A stretch of DNA of 64,000 nt from Bacillota bacterium (GTDB lineage Bacteria; Bacillota; Clostridia; Lachnospirales; Lachnospiraceae): contig JAEZLH010000017.1 in assembly GCA_023435895.1 (NCBI GenBank), positions 372,001 to 436,000 of the forward strand, in the 5' to 3' direction. Shown here in pieces: positions 55,106 through 63,755 of this stretch. The position numbers were made by a program, and so were the translations under genes. The notes beneath the pieces were generated by a model. It had not been told where the DNA came from, made no database searches, and was given only the letters and a program-made list of their open reading frames with translations. The first letter of the stretch is position 1; each line of letters opens with the position of its first letter.

Positions 55106-55165
55106 TTGACAGCGTAACATTGTTATGTTACATTATAATCATAGAACGAAACAATGTTACGTTAC
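55106..55165 (+). promoter_or_regulatory. YhbD-like promoter with palindromic operator
   Basis: TTGACA (55106-55111) is followed by GTAACATTGTTATGTTAC (55113-55130), an inverted repeat of GTAACAT around TGTT. A TATAAT (55134-55139) lies 22 bases from the -35, longer than usual, as in MerR-activated promoters. A related half-site set, ATGTTACGTTAC, is at 55154-55165, just before the ribosome site. The regulator encoded downstream has a MerR-like helix-turn-helix and could bind here. Confidence 0.6.
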
Positions 55166-55178
55166 GGAGGTGAAATAT

Positions 55179-55808
55179 TTGAACTTAATATCAAAAAAAG
55201 ACTTATTAGCAGTAACCGGAATCTCCTATGGACAGTTATATCGTTGGAAAAGGGAGCGCCTTATCCCGGAGGAGTGGTTCATTAAGCAATCTTCCTATAC
55301 CGGACAAGAGACCTTCTTTCCCAGAGAACAAATACTAAGCAGAGTGAAATCCATACTGGAATTAAAGGATAATTATTCGCTGGAAGAACTTGCAAAGATA
55401 CTTTCGCCAGAGGCATCGGTTGCACAAATATCACTGGTTTCTATGCAAGAAATTGTTGAGATCAATAAAGAGTTGCTAAACATACTATCGGAAGCGTTCG
55501 GTAAGGAACAGTTTGATTTCTTTGAGGTTTCATTAATTGCGGGTATATCGCAGGCAGCTGGTCATGCAGGATTATCAAATGAACAAGCATGCAAATTACT
55601 TGCAGGAAGTATCCCAGCTGCTCAGGGAAAGAAAAATACCAACGTATTATGTACGATTTTTAAACTGAACCAAGAATTCCATACGGTCTTCTCCCTTAGC
55701 TCAGATCCATTGGCTTTTGATGAAGAGATTGAAACGGTGGAACAGATTTATTTAAGTGAAATATCCGATATGATTAAATTGAAGTATAAGAATCTATTTA
55801 TAAAATAG
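55179..55808 (+). CDS. YhbD-like (DUF4004) MerR-type regulator
   Basis: The 209-residue protein starts at TTG (55179) after GGAGGTGA. Residues ~1-70 are a MerR-like winged helix (ISKKDLLAVTGISYGQLYRWKRERLIPEEWF), then YTGQETFFPREQIL, characteristic of the YhbD/DUF4004 family. The C-terminal part is helical. In Bacillus the family precedes bactofilin-like genes yhbE and yhbF, and the same order is seen here: the next gene begins 20 bases on. A spaced palindrome in its own promoter suggests autoregulation. Confidence 0.8.
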   Translation: MNLISKKDLLAVTGISYGQLYRWKRERLIPEEWFIKQSSYTGQETFFPREQILSRVKSILELKDNYSLEELAKILSPEASVAQISLVSMQEIVEINKELLNILSEAFGKEQFDFFEVSLIAGISQAAGHAGLSNEQACKLLAGSIPAAQGKKNTNVLCTIFKLNQEFHTVFSLSSDPLAFDEEIETVEQIYLSEISDMIKLKYKNLFIK

Positions 55809-55828
55809 AATTGGAAAGGAGTCTTGTT

Positions 55829-56443
55829 ATGGGAGATTTTATTATGGAAGGCATTGGAAGAATTAGTGGTGGAGAATTTGGTACAGTAAAAATTGAGGGA
55901 GTTGGAAACTGCTCCAATCCCATTAAAGCAGAAAGTATATATATTGAGGGCGTCTTTAATTGCTCAGGTGAAATTGATGCTGGATTGTTAAATTGTGAAG
56001 GCGTGGCTAATTTTAAATCTAGTATCAGGGCGAAAAAAATCAATGTAGAAGGTGTTGTGAATTTGGATGCCTTCTCTAAAATAGAAGCATCAGAAATAAT
56101 CTGTGAAGGTGTGATTAAGGCAGGAGGGGAAATCTCCACTGATATCTTGAACGCGGAAGGGTGTATTGATGCGGCAGAAATCGTAGGGGATAGAATCAGG
56201 ATTTGTTCCCATAATCCTAAGCATAAAATAGCAAATCTGTTTAACCGAATGCGTTCAAAGGTCAGAGTAATTGAAGCTACCACAATCGAGTTATATGGGG
56301 TGAAATCGCAAACAGTTAACGGAAGAGATATAATGATCGGAGCGAATTGCGTAATCGATAATATTGATTGCAACGGAACATTATTTATTGATGAAACCTC
56401 CACTGTAAGAAATATTACGGGAGAATATACCAGAAGATATTAA
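55829..56443 (+). CDS. Bactofilin-like polymer-forming protein (YhbE/F-type)
   Basis: The 204-residue protein is built from short beta-helix rungs of about 17 residues: IKAESIYIEGVFNCSG, IDAGLLNCEGVANFKS, IRAKKINVEGVVNLDA and so on, as in bactofilins, which polymerise into filaments without nucleotide. The middle (about 125-150) interrupts the rungs with a basic segment. AAAGGAG at 55815-55821 supports the ATG at 55829 rather than an in-frame TTG at 55811. It is cotranscribed with the MerR-like gene; its cellular target is unknown. Confidence 0.8.
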   Translation: MGDFIMEGIGRISGGEFGTVKIEGVGNCSNPIKAESIYIEGVFNCSGEIDAGLLNCEGVANFKSSIRAKKINVEGVVNLDAFSKIEASEIICEGVIKAGGEISTDILNAEGCIDAAEIVGDRIRICSHNPKHKIANLFNRMRSKVRVIEATTIELYGVKSQTVNGRDIMIGANCVIDNIDCNGTLFIDETSTVRNITGEYTRRY

Positions 56444-56490
56444 GAGTGAAAATCTATTAGGAATCAATTAACAAATCCTTATTGAAGCGG

Positions 56491-56550
56491 AGGCATTGGC
56501 ATTTGGCGAAAAGCACTAAACAGCAAATCGCCAACGAACTCTACTAGAAA
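56491..56550 (+). repeat. Dispersed intergenic repeat, copy C
   Basis: GGCATTGGCATTTGGC on the left and GCAAATCGCCAACGAACTC on the right match copies A and B in order and spacing, with substitutions. Confidence 0.5.
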
Positions 56551-56571
56551 TGACCAATCAAATATTATGAC

Positions 56572-56610
56572 AACAAAAGAGCAGGAAATTGAACCTGCTC
56601 TTTTGTTCGC
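56572..56610. terminator. Terminator between convergent genes
   Basis: AACAAAAGAGCAGG (56572-56585) pairs perfectly with CCTGCTCTTTTGTT (56594-56607) around an eight-base loop. Confidence 0.88.
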
Positions 56611-56676
56611 CTCCCTCCAAGAACCGGGTATATCCTGCATAAAGTATATTTAATGCAACACATCAATCAGGATTCA

Positions 56677-57453
56677 TCAATTTTTCCTTCGATATTCCCC
56701 CGGGGTGCAACCGCATTCTGCCTTAAACAGCCGGTTAAAATGGTAAATGTTTTGAAAGCCGGAATCAAAAGCAGCTTGCTTAATGGTAACTGCGTCATTA
56801 TTCATTAAGTATTTTGCCTTTTCAAGTCTTGCTTGAATCAATTCTTCCTTCGGGGTACTGTGAAAGAACTGCTCATAGTATTTATAAAATTGGCTTTTGC
56901 CTAAATTCATAATTTTGCACATCTTTTCAATCGTCCATTCTTCTTGGCAGTGCTCCAGCATTTGTTGGCGAAGGGTTAAAATCTCCGGGTAGATGCTTTG
57001 GCGTTGGTCAAAGGGGATTTCCTCCCTTAATTGACCCCGATGCAGTAATATAAGAAGTTGCTTGATATATTGAGTAATCATTAGATCCGATTTTGATAAT
57101 CGATTGATGAATTCCTGATATATTTTCTTAATTAACCAATTCAGTTCTTCCGTATTGTCCGGATAAAAAATCTCATTTTGCTTTAGGTTGTAATCCTTTA
57201 TTTCCTGAATGTCTGCAAAAAAGTGGACGTAACTATTAAAAAATTCTTTATCCGCTTGGTAGTGCTGAAATGTACCTGGTGAGTATAAAATACATGCGCC
57301 GGGTCTGACTTTTAAAGGCTTATGGTTTGGAAAATAGAAGCTCATTGGAGATAAAATCAATAAAAAAAGATAACTTGTGGTTCCGCTGGGGCGTAAAATA
57401 ATGTCCTGATCCGGGTTGTGAGTATGATATCCGCAGTAATCAATTGTAATCAA
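56677..57453 (-). CDS. AraC-family regulator with cupin-like sensor
   Basis: The 258-residue protein has an N-terminal cupin-like domain (about 5-130; LRPSGTTSYLFLLI, then VRPGACILYSPGTFQHY) and a C-terminal AraC domain ending AAFDSGFQNIYHFNRLFKAECGCTPGEYRR. The cupin part is the usual sugar-sensing arm. Start is uncertain: AAGGAGG is seven bases before TTG at 57453 but overlaps GTG at 57459. It is divergent from the GH51 arabinofuranosidase gene with a 233-base spacer, so arabinose control of that gene is likely. Confidence 0.88.
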   Translation of the reverse strand: MITIDYCGYHTHNPDQDIILRPSGTTSYLFLLILSPMSFYFPNHKPLKVRPGACILYSPGTFQHYQADKEFFNSYVHFFADIQEIKDYNLKQNEIFYPDNTEELNWLIKKIYQEFINRLSKSDLMITQYIKQLLILLHRGQLREEIPFDQRQSIYPEILTLRQQMLEHCQEEWTIEKMCKIMNLGKSQFYKYYEQFFHSTPKEELIQARLEKAKYLMNNDAVTIKQAAFDSGFQNIYHFNRLFKAECGCTPGEYRRKN

Positions 57454-57631
57454 TACCACACCTCCTTCAATTTATTTTTAAGTTTATTACCATAATTACC
57501 AATGGTTACAGTTCAACTTAAAGGTTGTAATTGGCTTGTGATAGAAATGTACTGATTTACTCTATCATATTTAGAACCGGAAGAAAAGTCAATATATCAA
57601 GATGTTTTGAGATTTTATATTATAGGTAAAG

Positions 57632-57640
57632 TGCTATAAT
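57632..57640 (+). promoter_or_regulatory. Extended -10 promoter of the GH51 gene
   Basis: TGCTATAAT (57632-57640) lies about 46 bases before the start, with no strong -35. This would fit an activator-dependent promoter controlled by the divergent AraC protein. Confidence 0.45.
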
Positions 57641-57686
57641 TATTGTATATTAACTAAGAGAATTATAAATGATGGAAGGAAGAGAA

Positions 57687-59186
57687 ATGATGAAAAAGTC
57701 AACATTGTGGATTGATAAGCATTTTATCACAGGAGAAGTTGATAAACGTATCTATGGATCATTTATCGAACATTTGGGACGTGCAGTATATGAAGGAATT
57801 TATCAACCTGAGAGCCCATTTGCTGATGAGCAGGGAATGAGAAAAGATGTGATTGATTTAATTAATAAATTGAATGTACCTGTAGTCAGATATCCAGGGG
57901 GAAATTTTGTATCCGGTTATCACTGGGAGGACGGCGTGGGTCCTAAGCAGGAACGTCCTGAAAAATTAGATCTTGCTTGGAGCGTAATTGAAACCAATCA
58001 GTTCGGATTAAATGAATTCATGGATTGGTCAAAGAAGGCACAAACAGAGGCGATGATGGCGGTCAACCTTGGAACCAGAGGGATTGAAGATGCCAAAAAT
58101 ATTGTGGAGTATTGCAATGTAAAGGGCGGCAGCTACTATAGTGATTTAAGAAGAAAGCACGGATATGAGCAACCTCATGATATTAAGCTGTGGTGTCTGG
58201 GTAATGAGATGGACGGCCCTTGGCAGATGGGTCATAAGAACGCCATGGAATACGGAAGAATAGCAGCAGAAGCCGGACGCATTATGAAGATGGTGGATCC
58301 TTCGATAGAGTTGGTAGCCTGTGGTAGTTCCGCACTTACTATAGATACCTTTGGAACCTGGGAGGATACAGTGCTTTCAGAATGCTATGATCAGGTAGAA
58401 TATCTATCGCTTCATCAGTATTATGGCAATGCAGATAACAATACCTCGGACTTTTTGGGTAACACGGTTGCAATGGATCAATTCATCAAATCAGTGGTAT
58501 CTATTTGTGATGCAGTAAAGGCGAAGAAGAGGAAGAAAAAATCCATACATCTTTCCTTTGATGAATGGAATGTGTGGTATCACTCCAATGAACAGGATAA
58601 GAAGCTGGAGCGTTGGTGTAAAGTTCCTCATCAATTGGAAGATATCTATAATTTTGAAGATGCTTTATTGGTGGGAGGCATGATGATAACGTTGCTTCGC
58701 CATGCGGATCGGGTGAAAGTTGCATGTCTTGCTCAGCTTGTTAATGTAATTGCTCCGATTATGACTTCGGATACAGGAGCCTGGATGCAAACAATCTATC
58801 ATCCCTTCGCGTTGATCAGCAACTATGGCCGAGGTACGGTATTGAATACGGTGATTAATACGCCGGTATATGAAAGCAAGCATGGAGATACTCCTTATCT
58901 GGATTCAGTATGTATTATGGATGAAGAGCAGGAAACACTGACCATCTTTGCGCTGAATAAAGATCTGGAAGACTCTATGGAATTAACCTGCGACCTTCGT
59001 CAGTTCAAGGATTACACCGTAAAGGAACATATTACCTTGACGCATTCTGATTTAAAGGCGATCAATTCGGAAAGCAAGCCTAATAATGTGGCGCCGGTAA
59101 GCAACGGAAATGCAAAAATGGAGCAGGGAATGCTTCAGGCGGTACTATCCGATAAAAGCTTCCATGTAATTAGACTGGGGAAATAA
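57687..59186 (+). CDS. abfA: GH51 alpha-L-arabinofuranosidase
   Basis: The 499-residue enzyme removes alpha-L-arabinofuranosyl residues from arabinoxylan or arabinan oligosaccharides. The acid/base E174 is in WCLGNEMDGPWQ and the nucleophile E293 in LSFDEWNVW, and the N-terminal RIYGSFIEHLGRAVYEGIY is diagnostic. There is no signal peptide, so it works on imported sugars. The frame opens at 57669, but GGAAGGAAGAG before the double ATG at 57687/57690 favours the later start. It faces an AraC regulator and precedes the BMC operon by about 400 bases. Confidence 0.95.
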   Translation: MMKKSTLWIDKHFITGEVDKRIYGSFIEHLGRAVYEGIYQPESPFADEQGMRKDVIDLINKLNVPVVRYPGGNFVSGYHWEDGVGPKQERPEKLDLAWSVIETNQFGLNEFMDWSKKAQTEAMMAVNLGTRGIEDAKNIVEYCNVKGGSYYSDLRRKHGYEQPHDIKLWCLGNEMDGPWQMGHKNAMEYGRIAAEAGRIMKMVDPSIELVACGSSALTIDTFGTWEDTVLSECYDQVEYLSLHQYYGNADNNTSDFLGNTVAMDQFIKSVVSICDAVKAKKRKKKSIHLSFDEWNVWYHSNEQDKKLERWCKVPHQLEDIYNFEDALLVGGMMITLLRHADRVKVACLAQLVNVIAPIMTSDTGAWMQTIYHPFALISNYGRGTVLNTVINTPVYESKHGDTPYLDSVCIMDEEQETLTIFALNKDLEDSMELTCDLRQFKDYTVKEHITLTHSDLKAINSESKPNNVAPVSNGNAKMEQGMLQAVLSDKSFHVIRLGK

Positions 59187-59584
59187 GTAACGTGATAAGA
59201 TATTAAAGAGCTATAAATTTAAAATACTACATGTTCAAGAGCTATCTGTTCAATGAGCCAGAAATTCATAGAGTTATTCGTGTAAGATGCTATAAGTTAA
59301 ATTATATTTTAAATAAGGACTTCTGCAAATAATCCGTCAAAAGGAGCATTTTGTAGAGGTTCTTTTTTAATCTGTAGAAAGAAATATGAAATATTTTTAC
59401 TTTTAATATAGGAAAGACAAGCATAAACCAATATTTGAATGAAAAACAAACAACATAAATAAAGAAAAACAAAGTAAAAACAACATTATCCTATTGACAA
59501 AACAGATTTTATATTCTAATATAATATTAAAACAAAGCAAAAACAAATACATACAAATAAAAACAACATTTATGGAGGACGATT
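59187..59584 (+). other. Control region of the BMC operon
   Basis: This 398-base spacer has no gene. Its last ~150 bases are poor in G and contain at least four near-copies of an AAAAACAA-type element. Two are close matches (59465-59487 and 59529-59549) that flank the promoter at 59494-59522. AT content rises sharply toward the first gene. Confidence 0.55.
59494..59522 (+). promoter_or_regulatory. Promoter of the BMC operon
   Basis: TTGACA (59494-59499) and TAATAT (59517-59522) are 17 bases apart. Repeated AAAACAAAGYAAAAACAA blocks lie just before (59466-59482) and just after (59529-59546), the layout expected for a DeoR-type repressor that binds direct repeats. No regulator gene is in the window. 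Confidence 0.65.
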
Positions 59585-60382
59585 ATGAAGTCAGAATATG
59601 AAATCAAAAAAGAGATATGCGAAATTGGTAAAAGAATTTACAACAAGGGAATGGTTGCTGCAAATGACGGAAATATTTCCGTTAAGTTAAACGAGAACGA
59701 GTTCTTATGTACACCCACCGGTGTGAGCAAAGGTTTTATGACACCTGATTATATCTGTAAGGTTGATAAAAACGGTAAGGTGCTTCAAGCAAACGGCAAT
59801 TTTAAACCCTCTTCTGAAATCAAGATGCATATGAGAGTATATAAAGATAGACCGGACGTGAATTCAGTTGTTCATGCACATCCTATGTACGCAACCGGTT
59901 TTGCAATTGCAGGAATTCCTTTGACTCAGCCGATTATGCCGGAGGCAGTAATTACCCTTGGATGTGTACCGATTGCAGAATACGGCACACCTTCCACAGA
60001 AGAGATTCCGGATGCTGTAGCAAAATATGTTCAGTATTATGATGCAGTATTATTAGAAAATCATGGTGCTCTCACCTATTCTGATTCCTTATTATCTGCA
60101 TATCACAAGATGGAATCCGTTGAGTTCTATGCACAGCTTTTATTTATCTCCAAGCAGTTAGGCGGACCCAAGGAGTTATCCGAGGCACAGGTTCAAAGAT
60201 TATATGAGATTCGTAGACAATTTGGTATGACAGGTAAACATCCGGCAGATCTTTGCAACAAAGTCAATGAAGGCAAAGCTGGATGCCATGGCTGTAACAG
60301 CCATAAAGAGGAGGCTGCTAGCTCCGACGAACTCATTTCTGAAATCGCAAAGAAGGTAATCGCACAGTTAGGTTTAAAATAA
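59585..60382 (+). CDS. fucA: L-fuculose-phosphate aldolase with encapsulation peptide
   Basis: The 265-residue class II aldolase splits L-fuculose (or rhamnulose) 1-phosphate to DHAP and L-lactaldehyde. E78 is the catalytic base, H97 and H99 in HAHPMYATGF and H160 in LLENHGAL bind zinc. The core ends near residue 215; the C-terminal ~50 residues are extra, with GCHGCNSHKEEAASS followed by an amphipathic helix ELISEIAKKVIAQLGLK, a typical encapsulation peptide. Targeting to the shell would place lactaldehyde inside. GGAGGACG lies before the ATG. The substrate choice between fuculose and rhamnulose is inferred from the operon type. Confidence 0.88.
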   Translation: MKSEYEIKKEICEIGKRIYNKGMVAANDGNISVKLNENEFLCTPTGVSKGFMTPDYICKVDKNGKVLQANGNFKPSSEIKMHMRVYKDRPDVNSVVHAHPMYATGFAIAGIPLTQPIMPEAVITLGCVPIAEYGTPSTEEIPDAVAKYVQYYDAVLLENHGALTYSDSLLSAYHKMESVEFYAQLLFISKQLGGPKELSEAQVQRLYEIRRQFGMTGKHPADLCNKVNEGKAGCHGCNSHKEEAASSDELISEIAKKVIAQLGLK

Positions 60383-60399
60383 ACCATGAGGATTTTGAT

Positions 60400-61089
60400 A
60401 TGAGCATTAGCAATCAATCCGAAACTCGGCTCTTGACCGAGATATTTCAAAATATCAATGATGCACTGACTTGTATCGATTTGATTAGTTCCGGCGGGAT
60501 AGCTTCTATGGGGAATATAAATCTCGAATTGCTGAAGGATAAGCTTCAAGCGAATCAGCAAGGAATTATCAAAATGATAACAAGTCAGGTTTTGCGACAG
60601 GCAATGGAACAGGATCAAAGTTTGATAAATCCTACTGTTTCCAATAATGACAGTATAGGAGAAAACAATATCAAAGATCAGTTCGGCCTAAGGGAAGCAA
60701 ACGAACTAATACATAGAATTGAACTGAGGGCAAAATCTTTAGGGTTATCAGTGGTGTGTGCAGTGTGCAACTCCGCTGCCAATCCCATTGCAATCCACTG
60801 CATGGATGATGCCTATATTGCTAGCTTTGATGTGGCTAGAAATAAAGCCTATACCTCGGCGGCTTTAAGGATGTCCACATCGCTTTTAAAGGAGCTGAGC
60901 CAGCCGGGTAAAGAGTTATACGGGATACAGCATACCAATGAGGGACGGATCATCATCTTCGGAGGAGGAGAACCCCTCTATCATAATAATAAGATGCTTG
61001 GCTCCATCGGAGTCAGCGGTGCATCGGAACCGGAAGATGATGCACTTGCAAAATACGGTAAGGATATCCTGAAGGAGGTAATGAAGTGA
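60400..61089 (+). CDS. PduO C-terminal/HbpS/GlcG-like protein
   Basis: The 229-residue protein has a GlcG/HbpS-like domain (about 100-229): ELIHRIELRAKSLGLSVVCAVC, then ARNKAYTSAALRMSTS and GGGEPLYHNNKMLGSIGVSGA. The same domain forms the C-terminal half of PduO and can bind haem or cobalamin in some members. The N-terminal ~90 residues are helical and unlike PduO; the segment IIKMITSQVLRQAMEQ is amphipathic and could help encapsulation. It ends overlapping the next gene. In BMC operons of this kind its role is not settled; cofactor handling is my guess. Confidence 0.75.
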   Translation: MSISNQSETRLLTEIFQNINDALTCIDLISSGGIASMGNINLELLKDKLQANQQGIIKMITSQVLRQAMEQDQSLINPTVSNNDSIGENNIKDQFGLREANELIHRIELRAKSLGLSVVCAVCNSAANPIAIHCMDDAYIASFDVARNKAYTSAALRMSTSLLKELSQPGKELYGIQHTNEGRIIIFGGGEPLYHNNKMLGSIGVSGASEPEDDALAKYGKDILKEVMK

Positions 61090-62477
61090 CAGAAAATGAT
61101 GCTCTTTTAAAGGACATTGTAAAACAGGTAATTGAGAAGATAAATCGTGAACCGAATGTAGGAACACAAACATCACTAGGTGTTTTTGAAGATATGAATG
61201 ATGCAATTAGCGAAGCTATAAAAGCACAGGCAGTAATGCAGAAGATGACCATGGATTTTCGCGAAAAGATTATAACCAATATCCGCAACAAGACCAGAGA
61301 AAATGCTGAGATTATGGCAAATATGGCGGTTGAGGAAACCGGTATGGGTAATGTGGGTGACAAAATATTAAAGCATCAGTTGGTAGCTGACAAAACACCC
61401 GGAACAGAAGATATTACAACAACAGCGTGGTCAGGAGACAGAGGATTAACCCTGATAGAAATGGGACCCTTTGGGGTAATTGGCTCCATAACGCCTTGTA
61501 CAAATCCCAGTGAGACAATTATTTGCAATGCCATTGGTATGTTGGCAGGAGGCAATACGGTAGTATTCAACCCTCACCCTGCTGCGGTAAAGGTATCACA
61601 TTTTGCAGTTAATCTGGTAAATGAGGCTTCCATAGAAGCAGGCGGACCCTGTAATGTTGCGGTTACCGTGACAAAGCCTACCATGGCAAGCGGTGAAATT
61701 ATGATGAAGCATAAGAGTATTCCGTTGATTGCAGCCACCGGCGGACCTGGTGTAGTGACAACCGTTCTTTCCTCCGGTAAAAGAGGAATCGGAGCAGGCG
61801 CAGGCAATCCTCCGGTATTGGTTGACGATACCGCTGATTTAAAAAAAGCTGCTGCGGATATTGTGAATGGCTGCACCTTTGATAATAATCTTCCATGTAT
61901 TGCAGAAAAAGAAATCGTAGCTATTGATTCCATAGTCGATGAATTGACCTATTATCTGAAAGAGAATGGCTGCTACCTGATTAATCATGAGGAACAGGAC
62001 AAATTGATACAGACGGTATTAAAAGATGGTCAGCTGAACCGTAAATGCGTTGGTAAGGATGCTAAAACACTCCTTTCTATGATTGGAATTAATCCTCCCT
62101 CAAATACACGTTGTATTATCTTTGAAGGGGAAAAAGAACACCCGTTAATTGCAGAAGAATTGATGATGCCGATTCTTGGTATCGTAAGAGCAAAGGATAT
62201 TGATGATGCAATAGAAAAGGCTGTTTGGCTGGAGCACGGAAATCGTCACTCCGCACACATGCATTCAAAGAATGTTGACAATTTGACGAAGTTCGGAAAG
62301 GCTGTAGACACTGCTATCTTTGTAAAGAATGCACCTTCTTATGCAGCACTAGGCTTTGGAGGCGAAGGGTATTGTACCTTTACAATCGCCAGCAGAACTG
62401 GAGAAGGACTTACCTCTGCAAAATCCTTTACGAAGCAGAGAAGATGCGTAATGTCTGACAGTTTGTGTGTTCGATAG
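61086..62477 (+). CDS. pduP: CoA-acylating aldehyde dehydrogenase (PduP-like)
   Basis: The 463-residue enzyme should oxidise propionaldehyde to propionyl-CoA with NAD. C271 in NLPCIAEKE is the catalytic Cys of the PduP/EutE family, and residues 133-140 (GSITPCTN) belong to the CoA/NAD site. It starts at GTG (61086), overlapping the previous stop, with AGGAGG upstream. The N-terminal helix LLKDIVKQVIEKI (about 7-19) is an encapsulation peptide close to that of the next gene. With the aldolase upstream and the alcohol dehydrogenase downstream it forms the fermentation core inside the shell. Confidence 0.92.
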   Translation: MTENDALLKDIVKQVIEKINREPNVGTQTSLGVFEDMNDAISEAIKAQAVMQKMTMDFREKIITNIRNKTRENAEIMANMAVEETGMGNVGDKILKHQLVADKTPGTEDITTTAWSGDRGLTLIEMGPFGVIGSITPCTNPSETIICNAIGMLAGGNTVVFNPHPAAVKVSHFAVNLVNEASIEAGGPCNVAVTVTKPTMASGEIMMKHKSIPLIAATGGPGVVTTVLSSGKRGIGAGAGNPPVLVDDTADLKKAAADIVNGCTFDNNLPCIAEKEIVAIDSIVDELTYYLKENGCYLINHEEQDKLIQTVLKDGQLNRKCVGKDAKTLLSMIGINPPSNTRCIIFEGEKEHPLIAEELMMPILGIVRAKDIDDAIEKAVWLEHGNRHSAHMHSKNVDNLTKFGKAVDTAIFVKNAPSYAALGFGGEGYCTFTIASRTGEGLTSAKSFTKQRRCVMSDSLCVR

Positions 62478-62529
62478 TGAATACTTAGAAAGAATTAAGT
62501 CGTAAGATGACGGCAGAATGGAGATAGCA

Positions 62530-63726
62530 ATGGAACTGAATATTGAAGATATTGTAAAACAGGTACTTCGAGAAATGAATCAAGCTCCTCAGATGGAATC
62601 AAAGAGCCAATTCGGTTCCTCCATTCCGGCAACCAGCAAAGTAGCGATGCTGACCGGACTGGAGAAAATCGAAATCAGAGAATACCCAATTCCTGAACTT
62701 GGTGATGATGATATCTTGGTTAAGGTGGAAGGCTGCGGAATATGCGGAACGGATGCCCATGAATACAAGAGAGATCCCTTTGGTTTAATCCCGGTTGTAT
62801 TAGGACATGAAGGTACCGGTGAGGTCGTTAAGGTCGGCAAAAATGTCAAAAAAGACAGTGCGGGCAAGGATCTTAAGGTAGGTGATAAAGTGGTTTCCTG
62901 TATGATATTTAAGGATAACCCGGACATCACCATGTTTGATCTGAACAAGCAAAACGTTGGCGGTGCCGACGTATATGGCTTGCTGCCGGATGATGAAAAA
63001 CATTTAAACGGATGGTTTGCAGACTACATAGTAATTGGCGGAGGCTCCACCATATTTAATGTAAGTGATCTGGATTTGGAATCAAGAATTTTGATTGAGC
63101 CCTGTGCGGTATTAATTCATGCCGTAGAAAGAGCGAAATCCACAGGAATTCTTCGTTTCAACAGCAGAGTAGTGGTTCAGGGCTGTGGTCCCATCGGTTT
63201 AATTTGTATCGCTGTTCTTCGTACCATGGGTATTGAGAATATCGTTGCAGTAGACGGTGAACAGAAGAGACTTGATTTTGCCAAAGAGATGGGTGCAACA
63301 AAATCAGTTAATTTTAAAGATCACAAGGGTATTGAAGCGCTGACCTCGGCAGTTGAGGATGCATTTGACGGAAAACTGGCTGATTTCGCATTCCAGTGTA
63401 CCGGATCTGCGGTAGGACATTCCAATGTCTATAAGTTCATTCGTAACGGCGGTGGTTTATGTGAACTTGGTTTCTTCATTAACGGAGGAGATGCAACCAT
63501 TAATCCTCATTTTGATATTTGTGCAAAAGAAATCACTGTTGTTGGATCTTGGGTTTATACATTAAGAGATTATGCAACCACCTTTGATTTCTTAAAGAGA
63601 GCAAAGGGAATCGGACTTCCGGTTAATAAGCTGATCACACACAAATATCCGTTGGACAAAATTAATGACGGCTTTGTTACCAACCTGAAGATGGAAGGAT
63701 TAAAGGTAACTGTAATCAACGAATAA
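62530..63726 (+). CDS. Zinc-type alcohol dehydrogenase of the BMC operon
   Basis: The 398-residue medium-chain dehydrogenase has GCGICGTDAHEY and LGHEGTGEVV (catalytic zinc Cys, His/Glu) and the nucleotide fold VVQGCGPIGLICIAV. The four-Cys structural zinc lobe of typical ADHs is not obvious; an insert with DNPDITMFDLNKQ is present instead. The N-terminus LNIEDIVKQVLREMNQ is an encapsulation helix, almost the same as in PduP, so it would regenerate NAD inside the shell by reducing propionaldehyde or lactaldehyde. GGAGATAG before the ATG at 62530 favours it over the ATG at 62518. Confidence 0.85.
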   Translation: MELNIEDIVKQVLREMNQAPQMESKSQFGSSIPATSKVAMLTGLEKIEIREYPIPELGDDDILVKVEGCGICGTDAHEYKRDPFGLIPVVLGHEGTGEVVKVGKNVKKDSAGKDLKVGDKVVSCMIFKDNPDITMFDLNKQNVGGADVYGLLPDDEKHLNGWFADYIVIGGGSTIFNVSDLDLESRILIEPCAVLIHAVERAKSTGILRFNSRVVVQGCGPIGLICIAVLRTMGIENIVAVDGEQKRLDFAKEMGATKSVNFKDHKGIEALTSAVEDAFDGKLADFAFQCTGSAVGHSNVYKFIRNGGGLCELGFFINGGDATINPHFDICAKEITVVGSWVYTLRDYATTFDFLKRAKGIGLPVNKLITHKYPLDKINDGFVTNLKMEGLKVTVINE

Positions 63727-63755
63727 ACAACAGTTGAGCCGGAATGGAGTAAAGA

